A stretch of 64,000 nt of DNA from positions 13,171,001 to 13,235,000 of the forward strand of contig CM032126.1 in assembly GCA_018894105.1 (NCBI GenBank), written 5' to 3'. The DNA is from Jacaranda mimosifolia (Eukaryota; Streptophyta; Magnoliopsida; Lamiales; Bignoniaceae). The position numbers and the translations under genes were made by a program. Below the pieces are notes generated by a model. The model was not told where the DNA came from. It was given only the letters and a program-made list of their open reading frames with translations, and searched no databases. Shown here piece by piece: positions 12,311-22,503 of the stretch. Each line of letters begins with the position of its first letter. Position 1 is the first letter of the stretch.

Positions 12311-12399
12311 ACTAATTATAAATAAATATTAAATTAAATTTTTACTAATACTTGTGGGTTGGGCTTCTGTTCAAGAAATGGACTTCACAATAATGTAAA

Positions 12400-13143
12400 G
12401 AATTTGTTAATTGGGTTTAACCAATTTTTTAGTGAATTATTATTGAACTGGGTTTTATTTTAAAGATTGAGCTTGAAGAAATTTGAAGTGAATAATCCAT
12501 TAGTTGGGTCAATTTATTTAAAATATTGGGCTTTATAATTTTTTTGTGAATTATTCAATGAATTGGGAGTTTTCATTTATGAAATAGATTTGACCAAATT
12601 TATAGTAAATTAAGTGGTGAATTAGGCTTCATGTTAATAGTTGGTCTTGAACAAATTTGAAGTGAAGTAAATTATGAATCAGGCTTTCTTTAAGGAACTG
12701 GGCTCATTTTTGATCAATTGGGCTTCACATTAGTTCAAATAATTGATTACTTTGGGTTGACCAACTTATTATTTTTTTTTTTACCAATTGGGCTTAACTA
12801 ATATTTTAGTGAATTGGCATTGGGCTTCATACTAATTTGAAGAATTCGTTAATTGGGCTTTACCAACTTCCTTTTCATTAATTGAGCTTCAATAATCCTC
12901 CTAGTAAATTGGTGAATTGGATTTCAAAATGAATTAGATCTGACATTAACTTAAAGAATTGATTAATTGTGTTTCTGCAACTTTTCTTTTATTAATATGA
13001 GTTCACCGATTTTTTAGAAGATTAATGTCATTTGGTAAAGAATTGGGTTTGACATCAAATTGCAGAGTTGATTAATTGGGCCTTATCAACTCCTTTTTTT
13101 ATTAATTGGGCTTCACTAATTTTATAATGAATTGGTGTCAATA
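12400..13143. repeat. About 108-bp degenerate tandem array (ATTGGGCTT motif)
   Basis: Units contain GATTAATTGGGCTTTACCAA, a TTTTATTAATTGGGCTTCAC block and AATTTTTTAGTGAATTGG. Clear units start near 12740, 12846, 12956 and 13064, giving a period of about 106-110 bp; more diverged units extend left to about 12400. No coding potential. The array lies just inside the left subterminal region. Confidence 0.7.
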
Positions 13144-13400
13144 GGGGTGGCAATTTGGATAGGTCGTGCGGGTTCGGGTTGGATGGAAGTAGGGGTATAA
13201 CATTAATTTTCTCAATTCTAACACAACCCAACCTGATGACAACCTGGAAATGTTCAACACTAACCTAACCTGAATCTTATCAGGTTAGGTTCGGGTCGAC
13301 CAGATTTTTATTTGGTCAACTCGCCAACTCAAATCCACCAAATCCAACTTGCCAATCTGATTTAAAATAATTATTTCAAACATTTTTTTAATTCCAACCC
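13144..13400 (+). mobile_element. Possible hAT-type MITE fragment
   Basis: The sequence begins TAGGGGTGGCAATTTGG, like the terminal repeat of many plant hAT MITEs, and is followed by GGTTCGGGTTGG-type and CAACCCAACCTG-type stretches that are partly complementary. The opposite terminus (TTGCCACCCCTA) was not found, so it is truncated or only similar by chance. Confidence 0.35.
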
Positions 13401-13896
13401 TGCTGTGAAATATATATATATACATACAAAATAACTTCCTTATATTTTATAAAACCACGCACACCGCCTCCCCCTCCACATTTGTTACCCATTTAACATA
13501 ATTTTAATATAAAAAGATCAAATTACCCTTAATCATTTCACATATATATAATTCAATTTAATAACTTTTTGTTATCATATTTTATTTTTTTTTATTCTTT
13601 TCTTTTCTTTTTATTCTCATTTCTCTCTTCTTCCATTATTTCATATATTTCTCATTTTATACATATATATAAATTTATCATTGTTTCTCATTTCTCTTGA
13701 TATCATATATTCTCATTTTATACATACATACATACATACATATATATATATATAAATTTATCTATAAAATTTTAAATTTATCAATAAAATTTAAATTACT
13801 TTTATTTTTATCTATTTTTATATTTTTATTCATCCCGAATTAAATAATATTTAATATTTATAAAAATATATATAATATAATTTTTTTATTCATACT

Positions 13897-13944
<48 letters not shown>

Positions 13945-14920
13945 AATTTCAATTAAATTTAAAGAAGATTCATCATATATTTCTCATTTTATACATATAT
14001 AAATTTATCATTATTTCATATATTCTTATTTTATACATATGTATAAATTTATTTAATGAATTTGGATGGCAATGCAATTTTTTTTCTCTCCAACTTTGTA
14101 TTCCCTCCAAAATTTGGTCCATAAAAAATGTTAACCATTGTTTTTATTATTAGTTTGACATAATAATTTAACTTGATTTCTTCCAAAAATTTGATTCCCT
14201 CTAATAATAATGAATTCTCTTCATTTTTTTGACTCTAAATTTTAGTTCCTCCATTTTTTTTTTTGTAAATAATTTATAGCAAAATTAATTTCTTTTATCT
14301 TAGATTATAAAATAATTTATTTAGATTAAGTTGAATATATTTATTAAATATAAAAAAATATTTATTAACAAAAATAAATAATTTAAAAATAAAAATAAGA
14401 CCTAAAAATATCATACTAACAATAGTAATTTTAAAATATTAATTTCACCCTACCAACCCAATAAAAAAAGTTATTGATATAATATCTTGTTCACTCCTAA
14501 AATATAAATAAATAAATAAATAATTTTTTGCCAATTCATTTTCCATCTACCACCCAAAATACAAACAAACAACTATCACATTCCCCAATCCCACTTTCCA
14601 AAAATCATTGCTAAAATATTTTGACAAAATGTTCCAATTCATAAACTAACAAGCTCTAATTTAAACTAATTTCATTAAATTTATTAATTAATAAAAAATA
14701 AATAAGTCAAAATGTGTGAGATCTAGAGTTTGAACCCTGTGAGACCTTGATGTGTGTATATATAAATAAAAAAAATTAAATTTATTTATTAATCTAAATA
14801 ATTTAAATAAAAATAAAATCTAAAATTTTATCCTAAAAATATAATTTTAATAATTTTAAATAAGTAAATATTTTTAATTATTTTGAACAGAATAATGTAA
14901 TGATTTTAAATAAATAACAT
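13401..14920. repeat. Internal duplication, copy A
   Basis: Two blocks, 13401-13985 and about 14290-14920, reappear in the same order and orientation as copy B (15714-16266 plus 22504-22600, and about 23160-23760). Shared landmarks are TTTTATAAAACCACGCACAC, TACCCATTTAACATAATTTT, a GAAGATTCATCAT boundary, and CACCCTACCAACCCAATA further right. The segment between the two blocks (13985-14290) differs between the copies. It contains (CA)15(TA)6 at 13901-13944. No coding potential. Confidence 0.85.
14300..14656 (-). mobile_element. Tourist-like MITE family member in copy A (left end unclear)
   Basis: Read on the - strand from 14656 it begins GAGCTTGTTAGTTTATGAAT, followed by ACATTTTGTCAAAATATTTT, and matches the MITE at 62335-63095 for several hundred bases. 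TAA follows the terminus at 14657-14659, the usual PIF/Harbinger target. The opposite terminus was not located. The corresponding part of copy B (about 23165-23513) carries the same element. Confidence 0.6.
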
Positions 14921-14992
14921 AAGTAAAAAAAAAGCAATTTAGCTTAATTTGATTAAAATTTATTAATTAAGAATAAATAAATAAGTAAGTAA

Positions 14993-14995
<3 letters not shown>

Positions 14996-15046
<51 letters not shown>

Positions 15047-15225
15047 TTGCTCCTTCTCCCCTCTCCCCAACTCACCCTCTTCCAACTAGCACCCCCACAA
15101 CCCCAACCCCTAGGCCAGCGGCCAGATTTGGCCGCTGGCTGCTGCCCATGGCCATGGCCACACCTAATGGCCGGCGGTGAGGGGTTAGGGGAGAGGGGGT
15201 GGGTGTTATATATATATATGTATAT
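14996..15225. repeat. GC-rich foldback island flanked by microsatellites
   Basis: An (AC)n(AT)n tract (14996-15046) leads into a GC-rich island inside otherwise very AT-rich DNA. Two perfect stems are visible: outer arms CCCCTCTCCCC (15058-15068) and GGGGAGAGGGG (15188-15198), and an inner 11-bp stem GCCAGCGGCCA (15114-15124) / TGGCCGCTGGC (15129-15139) with a 4-base loop. The palindrome CCATGGCCATGG lies at 15147-15158. A TA run closes the island at about 15208. Any frame through it is a by-product of composition. Confidence 0.75.
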
Positions 15226-15713
15226 ATTTATATGATATTTATTTTATATATATTGATATGATATTTATATTGATATATAAAAATTTTAATTTTTTATGAG
15301 GTTTTTTTTTATATATTTGTAAATTTTTTTAAATTTTTTAATGAAGGTTGATTGGGCATTTCAAAATTTGTGAAATTTTTATAAATAAATCAAAATTTTG
15401 GGGCTATTGGGTAATTAATTTTTTTTTAATTTAACGGTTTTGCTTAAATACTAATGGAAGTTGAGGTGTTGTCCCAAATGTGTTAAAAAATTTAGAGTTT
15501 TGGTCCTATAAATGTCAACTTAAGTACCAAAAGTGCAAGCCCCCCATCCAATGGGACCAAAAATGTAATTTTTCCAATGCAACCAAACAATACGTTAGCC
15601 AAAAAAAAAAGAAAAGAAAAGTAAGGGCTCCATTGAAAATGATAATAATTTTATTGGGCTAGTTGCAATTTACCCCATATGATTTGTGAAATAAGCATCA
15701 AACTCTCCTGTGG
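15226..15713. other. AT-rich spacer between copies A and B
   Basis: Poly(T)-rich, non-coding. The part 15430-15660 (GAGTTTTGGTCC, CCAATGGGACCAAAAATG) resembles dispersed plant repeat sequence, but no family could be named. Confidence 0.4.
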
Positions 15714-16266
15714 AAATATATATATATATATATATATACAAAACAACTTTCTTTTGTTTTATAAAACCACGCACACTGCCTCCCCCCCACATTTGTTACC
15801 CATTTAACATAATTTTAATATAAAAAGATCAATTTACCCTTAATCATTTCACATATATACAATTAAATTTAAATAACTTTTTATTATCATATTTTATTCT
15901 TTTTCTTTTCGTTCATTACTTTCTTTTCTTTTTATTCTCATTTCTCTTTTCTTCCATTATTTCATATATTTATCATTTTATACATATATATAAATTTATC
16001 ATTGTTTCTCATTTCTCATTATATCATATATTCTCATTTTATACATATAAATATATATAAATTTATCTATAAAATAATTTTTATTTTTATCTTTTTTCTT
16101 TCTAATTATTCATACATGTACACTTATTTTTTCTATTTGTACTTATTCACATATAATATATAAATATAAATTACTTTTATTTTTATCTATTTTTTATATT
16201 TATTCATTCCGAATTAAAAATATTTAATATTTATAAATATATATAATATAATTTTTTATTCATATT
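15714..16266. repeat. Internal duplication, copy B, left part
   Basis: Homologous to 13401-13890 of copy A, starting at a (TA)n tract and carrying the landmarks TTTTATAAAACCACGCACAC and ATAAAAAGATCAATTTACCC. It stops at ATATT (16262-16266), the left target-site duplication of the nested LTR retrotransposon, and continues at 22504. Confidence 0.85.
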
Positions 16267-16836
16267 TGATGGTGATAAAAACTATTTATAACTGGGTCTG
16301 GGAGGAATCTGGATGAATCGACATGTCTGGTCGAGCAATCGAACCTCAAAGATGGTTGGGCTGAGTCCTACAATCATGAGTAAACGTCAGGCTAGTTGAG
16401 GTGCCCCCAGTTATGGCACTCCGACACTCAAGTCAATATGAGGATAATTGAATTTTGTGAGCAGAGTGAGGGATTTGTAGTGAAGAATGGCATACCTTGT
16501 GAGAAGTTGGCCATGGAGTATTTATAGCTTTCCCCAGGTGATTAATATGTCCAAGATGCCTTTAGTATGCATGAAAGGTTCTTGTCCTTGCATGGGGAGT
16601 TTTAGATCATCTCATATGCTGGTACTATTCCAGGTGGCCTTATCTCCAGCTTTTAGGGACAAGCCAGTACACCAATGGCACGCCCCTTTCCTGGCATAGC
16701 AACAAAGGTGGTACTGGAGTAGCACGCACCATTAATACGGAGGTCTGCCGCCTGTCAAGGCATTAAATGCAGCAAGGAAAAGGTTCTGTAGTTAGTCGAC
16801 CTATCTGGTCAACTTGAGAGATCGACCCCAGAGCTG
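16267..16836 (-). repeat. 3' LTR of nested retrotransposon, U3 deleted
   Basis: Aligns with 21759-22310 of the other LTR from TGATGGTGATA onwards. After the shared GACCCCA-AGCTGA (16823-16836) the two diverge; the remaining about 190 bp present in the complete LTR is missing. On the element's own strand this removes the start of the LTR together with the upstream polypurine tract. Confidence 0.85.
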
Positions 16837-16959
16837 AAGTAAAGTGTTGGCAGATCCCTAAGGCCTCACACTAGTTTCTCGTGTTCTTGCTCTAGAATTA
16901 GGTTCCATGGTCTGAGATTAGGAGCTTGGGCAGACTAAAGAGATAGATTATGTTCTTCC

Positions 16960-17310
16960 AAATGAAGCTCTTGATGGCTGCGTTATCTTCAGAACTGCTT
17001 TTGCCTTGACCCACTTAGTACAGTATTTGACTGCAATGATGATAAATTTTTGTTGGCCACGTGATCTGGACGTTCACCATCGACCATGCTAGTTAGTGTG
17101 GCGTGTTTGAGTGGAATTGTCAGGATGTGCATCTTCTAGCAAAGTCGACTGATCTTTTAACAAAGTAGGCCAGAAATATTCGTATCGGATAATTTTGTGC
17201 TCCTGGGATCGACCTCTAGAATGATATCCACAAATGCCTGCGTGGATTTCATGGAGGATCTCACTGGCCTTATCAGGCATTAGACATCTGAGGGGTGGCC
17301 CCGATATCAA
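16960..17310 (-). pseudogene. Integrase N-terminal part, truncated
   Basis: On the - strand, the zinc-binding N-terminal region is recognisable at 17310-17180 (EILHEIHAGICGYHSRGRS, then FWPTLLKD), with the second pair of zinc ligands damaged. The core starts with GQQKFIIIAVKYCTKWVKAK (about 17055-16996) and then breaks off near 16960. The second and third catalytic acidic residues and the C-terminal domain are absent. The deletion runs into the 3' LTR. Confidence 0.8.
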
Positions 17311-17702
17311 CTTCTTGTAGAGCTATCCACGCTCGTCAAGAGTGAACTTGGCTGCTTGAGCTCTGAGCCTACGCGCCTTATTCCTGTCTTCGGGGATTGT
17401 CCCTTGGTTTAAGTAGAGCTTGATTGGGTCTTGCCAAGACGGAGGTATTTCTTTGATGCTTCCTGGTCGGGAGCATTTATAGATGGTTTGCTGGCAACTA
17501 GGAATGTTATGGTCCTTTCTCTGGTCCTTCTTGTCGAGCTAACAAACTTGGAGAGGGCGTCAGCTTGCTCATTTTCTGATCAGGGTACCTGGCTGAGGGT
17601 GAAATTCTTGAACAACTATTGTATTCTTTTCACTTTGGCTAGGTACCGACTCATCTAGGCCTCTTTGGCTTCGAAGTTTCCTTCAACCTACTCTGCGATG
17701 AG

Positions 17703-18480
17703 CTAGGAATTGGTGATCACCATGAGATGCTCGACACCATGAGCTGCTGCCATGTTCATGCCGGTGATGAGGGCTTCGTACTCAGCCTCATTGTTGGTGA
17801 CCGAAAAGTCGAGTTTGATTGCAAAATCATATTCCTCCGTGAATGGGGAGCGGAGTGAGATACCAATTCCACCTTCTGAGGTTGTTGTTGATCCATCGAC
17901 GTGCAAAGTCCATACAGAGGAGTTCTGGTTGCACTTGTCAGGCAAGTCAAGTATTTCAACAATGAAATCGGCTAGAACTTGTGCTTTTACGGCAGTCCGT
18001 GGTTGAAATGTGATATCGAATTCCCCAAACTCGATGGCCCACTTAGTAAGCCTTCTAACGTGTCTGGCTTCAACAGCACCTGTTTTAAGGGCTGATTTGT
18101 TAACACTATGATTGCATGAGACTGGAAATAAGGTTGTAGCTTCCATGCTGCTGTAACCAGGGCAATGGCAAACTTCTCGATCTTCAAACAATTGTGCTCG
18201 GGCTCATGCAAGGCTTCACTACAATAATAAACAAGCCGATAAGTTTTGCCTCGGGTTGAGGCCAACATCGAACCAATTGAGGTGGTAGACACAATTAAGT
18301 ACAGTTGTAGAACTTTTCTCAACTTGGGCTTGACAAGCATGGGTGGCGAGGAGAGGTATTACTTGAGATCGATGAGAGCCTAGTCACACTATTCAGTCCA
18401 TTGGAATCCCATTTTTTTCGCATTCCTGAGTATTTTGAAGAAATGGAGACTCTTATCGGCTAGTTGTGCAATGAATCTAT
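17703..18480 (-). pseudogene. RNase H plus second (archaeal-type) RNase H
   Basis: First RNase H on the - strand: YRLVYYCSEALHEPEHNCLK followed by KFAIALVTAAWKL (about 18250-18130) and the LTNQPLKQVL block. A linker WAIEFGEFDITFQPR (about 18040-17997) leads into the second RNase H, with LHVDGSTT (D-G-S motif, about 17905) and VTNNEAEYEALITGM (about 17810-17765). Tandem RNase H domains before integrase define the Tat lineage. A frame change separates the two parts, and a stop follows VITNS at 17703. Confidence 0.85.
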
Positions 18481-18499
18481 CGAGAGCTATTATACTGCC

Positions 18500-19390
18500 G
18501 ACCAAGCGCTGTACGTCTCCAACTGTTGGAGGCGGGGCAATGTCCAAAACTATCTGGATCTTCTGTGGGTTCGCTTCGATCCCATTTTGACTGACCATGT
18601 AACCCAAGAACTTACCTCTTCGAACCTTGAAGGTGCATTTGCTGGGGTTGAGTTACATACCGAATGCCCGCAGTATAGAGAAGGTATGGTCGAGGTCAAT
18701 TAGGTGATCCTCAACTTTTTCTGTTTTGATAATCATGTCATCGACGTAAACCTCCATAGACTTTCCAACCTCGCTATTGAACATGAAATTGACTAATTCC
18801 AGTAAGTGGCTCCTACATTTTTTAGTCCAAAAGGCATGACCAAGAAGCAATATACTCTAATGGGGACGATGAAAGAGGTCTTATCCCTTTCCTCAGGTTC
18901 CATGAATATTTGATAATAGCCCTGAAAGGCATCCATCATGCTCAATAATTCACAACTAGCTATAAAATCCACTAGTAAATCTATTCGAGGCAAGGGGTAA
19001 GGATTTTTAGGGCAAGCTTTATTCAAATCGGTAAAACCATTACACATACGCCATTTTTCCTCATTCTTAGAGATGGGTACAACATTACAAAGCCAAGAGG
19101 GATATTGAATTTCTACAATATATCCTGCTTCTAAGAATTTGTTGGCTTCCTCTTCAATGATTTGGGATCTCTCAGCGTTGAAGGTTCTTGTCTTCTACTT
19201 CACTGGTTTGTAGGAGGGGTCCACATTGAGACGATGGACAATGACACTTGGGTTGACTCCTTGGAGATCGAAAGCTTTCCATGTAAATACATCGATGTTT
19301 CTACGAAGGAAATCGACCATGGGGTACTCCACACGATGGCCCATATCACTTCCAATCTGAGTGGTCTTGTTGGGGTTTTCAGGTTCCAAC
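18500..19390 (-). pseudogene. Reverse transcriptase
   Basis: - strand pieces in order: linker FLRRNIDVFTWKAFDLQGVN (about 19310-19250); palm NGFTDLNKACPKNPYPLPRI (about 19040-18980, the canonical D-L-N-x-A-C-P-K-D); MMDAFQGYYQI (first catalytic Asp, about 18930); VMPFGLKNVGATY (about 18838); catalytic YVDDMIIK (about 18745); and the thumb region DVQRLVGSIIALDRFI. The YVDD box is intact but the coding sequence is broken by frameshifts and a stop at YWN. Confidence 0.85.
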
Positions 19391-19719
19391 TGATTACTTT
19401 GAACTCCCCGACGGGATCAACCCGGGTGTCTTCTAGTTTCCTTTTCTTGCATGTGAATCCCTCATCAAGGTTCCACTACAGGGGTGTCCCCCGAGGGCTT
19501 CAGTTGGGGTCGTGTCTTCTGCTCGCTGGATTTGACTAAAATAGTACAGCAGCGCTAAGCTTTCTTGACGTTGCACAAAATCTCTCCTACTCCTACTGGG
19601 GTTTGGAATTTGATCTTCATGAGGTAGGTCGAGACAATGATCCTGAAGTCGTTCAGGGTAGGTCAACCAATGATGGCATTGTAGGCGAATGGAGCGTCAA
19701 CTACCAGGTAGTTTATCAT

Positions 19720-19990
19720 CAAGGTTCTACTGCGAAGGGCTTATCCAAATGATGTAGATAGGTTGATAGATCTCTCCGGGTGATCTCTTATCCCCGAATC
19801 CAACTAGGGGCGTACGAACTAGCTCAAATTTTAATTGCCCTAGATTCATTCTTTTCAAAGTTGACAAAAATATGATGTTCGCAAAGCTGCCATTGTCGAC
19901 CAGGATCATTCTTACTTCAAAATTAGCTATTTCGACTGTTACCACCATGGGGCAGTCTGTCTTGCAGTTGACTCCTTTGTTCTCCAGATG
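19720..19990 (-). pseudogene. Aspartic protease
   Basis: On the - strand, VTVEIANFEVRMILVDNGSF continues into ANIIFLSTL (about 19945-19860), then RTPLVGFG. The active-site loop normally reads V-D-x-G-S-S-A-D-I-L; here D-N-G-S-F-A-N-I keeps the aspartate. The flap and the C-terminal L-G-R-P block could not be read in one frame. Confidence 0.75.
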
Positions 19991-20154
19991 GTTGAGGTTA
20001 GACTCAGCAAAAGAGATTGGTTCTACACTGGTTGAGAGTTGGAAAATTATTTCAACCTGGGTTGATTTAGTCGATTCTAATCGTCATTAGGTTTGCCTTC
20101 TAGCGGACTTTGAGTCCCCCCAGTAGGGCCTCCCACAATTATGTCAATGACTCT

Positions 20155-21600
20155 TCAAGTAGGTGGGTAGGGATCTTGGGCAGGTTTCTTTCCTTTATCT
20201 TGTCTTCTTGGGCTAGCCGACCTTTCTCTACAGTGAGTCTGGTCGATTTTGCCCTCTTCATGCCTGGCATGTTTATCAATGTACTTTTTGAGATGGCCTT
20301 GCCTGATTAGCCTTTCAATCTCATCATGCAAGTTGAAACAACCTTTCGTGTCATGCCCCTTTTGCTTGTGAAAATAGCAGTACCTTTTTGACATTTTCAT
20401 GGCCTCGGTCTCGGTTAGCTTCTTGGGCTTTTTTAGGAGATTGTCGTGTTGGATAGAAAACAGCACCTCCTTCCTCGGAGGTTAAGCAGAGTATAATCAT
20501 GGAAGCATTTAATGAGAGTTCGACGACCTTCCCTGTATTGACGATCGTCTTTCTGCTTATTTTTCTTCTTGTTAACCTCAGGGTTACCATACTTCAGTCT
20601 ATTCATGTCCTTCTGAGTCATGTATCTTTCTACGAGGTTGAGAAGCTCTTCTATAGACCGAGGCCGCTCGTGCACCAATGCATTGGCGCATTCCTTATGT
20701 TTGAGGCCTAAGAAAAGCACGTCGATTAGGAATTTGATCCAGGGGCTATCAATCTTCAGCACTTCCGTGTTAAACTTAGTGAAAAAGTCTCGAAGGGATT
20801 CTCCTTCATTCTGTTTCACTGTATGTAGGTGGGTATGGGGAAGCTTTGCCTTCCTCATACTCGCAAACTGGTGCAGAAGTTTGTCGCACAACTGGTCATA
20901 TAAGTATATCGACGGCGGCTCTAGCTTAACAAACTAGTCTAGCGCTATCCCTTGGAAGGTTGTCACCAACATCTTAGCGTGGATGTAGTCGTTATGCCCA
21001 TGCAATTGCATAATGTGTTTGAATTGCATCAAATGCTCATTTGGGTCGGACGAGCCATCGTACTTGGGTAGGCCTGTCGGGACTTTGGCATCGATGGAGA
21101 TACGCCATCGATGATCTCCTGGATGAACGATGAGTCTCTATCTCAATGGAACCTTGGCGGCCTATCGTGGTAGTGATTTTTCTCCGTGTTTCTTCTCGAG
21201 ATCTCCTGTAAGCGCCTATTTAGTCGCTGGACTTGATGGGATACCTCCTCCCACTCCTCCTTATTAGCTTGGGATGCATTTTTGTGCAACTAGGGTCTCA
21301 AGTGCTCGACCCTATCGTGCTGCGGGGCTCGAATGGGTCAAACGCCTTGATCAACTGAATCCACTACCTCTTTGCGGGGGACGGGTCGTGCCATTTCTCT
21401 TGGGAAGCATCCTAGACTGGTTTCACGTCTCGAAGAAGGCCACTTGGATTCTCTAGGGATGCGGGTTGCGGTGTTGCATTGGCTGCCGATTTTGGCTGTA
21501 TAGCGTTTCGATTCAGAGCAGCAGAGAATTGAGCCAAAATTTGAGCTAATATCTGCTCGCTAATGAGTTGCATTAATTTGGGCATGGTCAAGGTAACCAC
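20155..21600 (-). pseudogene. gag polyprotein with CCHC-like zinc knuckle
   Basis: - strand frames in order: N-terminal part (21600-21412, QLISEQILAQILAQFSAALN, a possible short coiled coil); capsid (20891-20560, LRDFFTKFNTEVLKI, then FLGLKHKECANALVHERP); zinc knuckle CYFHKQKGHDTKGC (about 20380-20339) followed by LHDEIERLIRQGHLKKYID. The C-F-H-x3-G-H-x-T-x2-C form is typical for Tat Gag. Stops and frame changes separate the parts. Confidence 0.8.
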
Positions 21601-21737
21601 CTGTTCCGGCTAGGCGCTCGAGCCCAGCACGCCAGGCTCTTGCAGAGGTTGAAGAAGAGAAGTAGCAGACCTTCTGTTCTCTTTTCTTCTCGATGGGGCT
21701 TGCCTTGTGTTAACTATTTTCGATTGCGGACTCAAAG

Positions 21738-21758
21738 TTTCTCACAGACGGTGCCAAA
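21738..21758 (-). promoter_or_regulatory. Primer binding site of nested retrotransposon
   Basis: Directly next to the 5' LTR, the - strand reads TTTGGCACCGTCTGTGAG. This TGGC(A/G)CCGTCTGTG form is common in Tat-lineage elements and pairs with a tRNA 3' end other than initiator Met. Which tRNA could not be decided by eye. Confidence 0.65.
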
Positions 21759-22503
21759 TGATGGTGATACAAACTGTTTGTAACTGGGTCTGGGAGGAAT
21801 CTGGATGAATCGACATGTCTGGTCGAGCAATCAAACCTCGAAGATGGTTGGGCTGAGTCCTACAATCATGAGTAAACGTCAGGTTAGCTGAGGTGCCCTC
21901 GGTTATGGCACTCCGACGCTCAAGTCAATATGAGGATAAGTAAATTTTGTGAGCAGAGTGAGGGCTTTGTAGTGAAGAATGGCATACCTTGTGAGAAGCT
22001 GACCATTGAGTATTTATAGCCTTCCCCAGGTGATTAATATGTCTAAGATGCCCTTAGTATGCATGAAAGGTTTTTGTCCTTGCATGGGGAGCTTTAGGTC
22101 ATCTCACATGTTGGTACTATTCCAGGTGGCCTTATCTCCAGCTTTTAGGGACAGGGCAATACACCAATGGCACGCCCCTTTCCTAGCATGACAGCAAAGG
22201 TGGTACTGGAGTGGCACGCGCCATTAATACGGAGGTCTGCCGCCTGTCAAGGTATTAAATACGGCAAGGAAAAGGTTCTACAGTCAGTCGACCTATCTGG
22301 TCGACCCCATAGCTGACTCTGGATGCACCGGTAGACAAGTATATACGGCAGTCATCCAGCATCGCCGAGAGTGTCGACGAGCTTTGGGCAGGTTTGACTT
22401 GAGAGTTCAACACTAAGGATAGGCCTCAAGGAAGAAACAGGCTTGGCGATGTACTCTTAGGTCGATAGGATTTGGGATGGGCCTATTGGGCCATCCCATA
22501 TCA
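21759..22503 (-). repeat. 5' LTR of nested retrotransposon (complete)
   Basis: 745 bp; on the - strand it starts TGATATGGGATGG and ends TATCACCATCA. The boundary is supported by the adjacent primer site, the ATATT duplication, and alignment to the other LTR. A palindromic GGGATGGGCC...GGCCATCCC stretch lies at its start (about 22475-22498). Confidence 0.9.

Larger units (their letters stand above)
16267..22503 (-). mobile_element. Tat-lineage LTR retrotransposon nested in CACTA (TSD ATATT)
   Basis: The element lies on the - strand between two ATATT copies (16262-16266 and 22504-22508) that split copy B of the CACTA interior. The 5' LTR is 21759-22503 (745 bp, TG...CA on the - strand). The primer site is next to it. 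The 3' LTR (16267 to about 16836) lacks its U3 part. Internal order on the - strand: gag, protease, RT, RNase H, second RNase H, integrase N-terminus. By-eye comparison of the LTRs gives about 40 differences over about 555 bases, mostly transitions, so the insertion is not recent. Loss of most integrase and of the polypurine tract means it cannot move. Confidence 0.9.

Noticed and set aside
15047..15235. 62-codon Pro/Gly-rich frame
   Set aside because: Passes through the GC foldback island; composition artefact.
16487..16699. 70-codon frame shared by both LTRs (also 22006-22191)
   Set aside because: Present because the LTR is duplicated; no motif and interrupted differently in each copy.
17752..18006. 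+ strand frames opposite RNase H of the nested element (also 18464-18703, 19162-19539, 20620-20937)
   Set aside because: Antisense shadows of the recognised gag-pol on the - strand.
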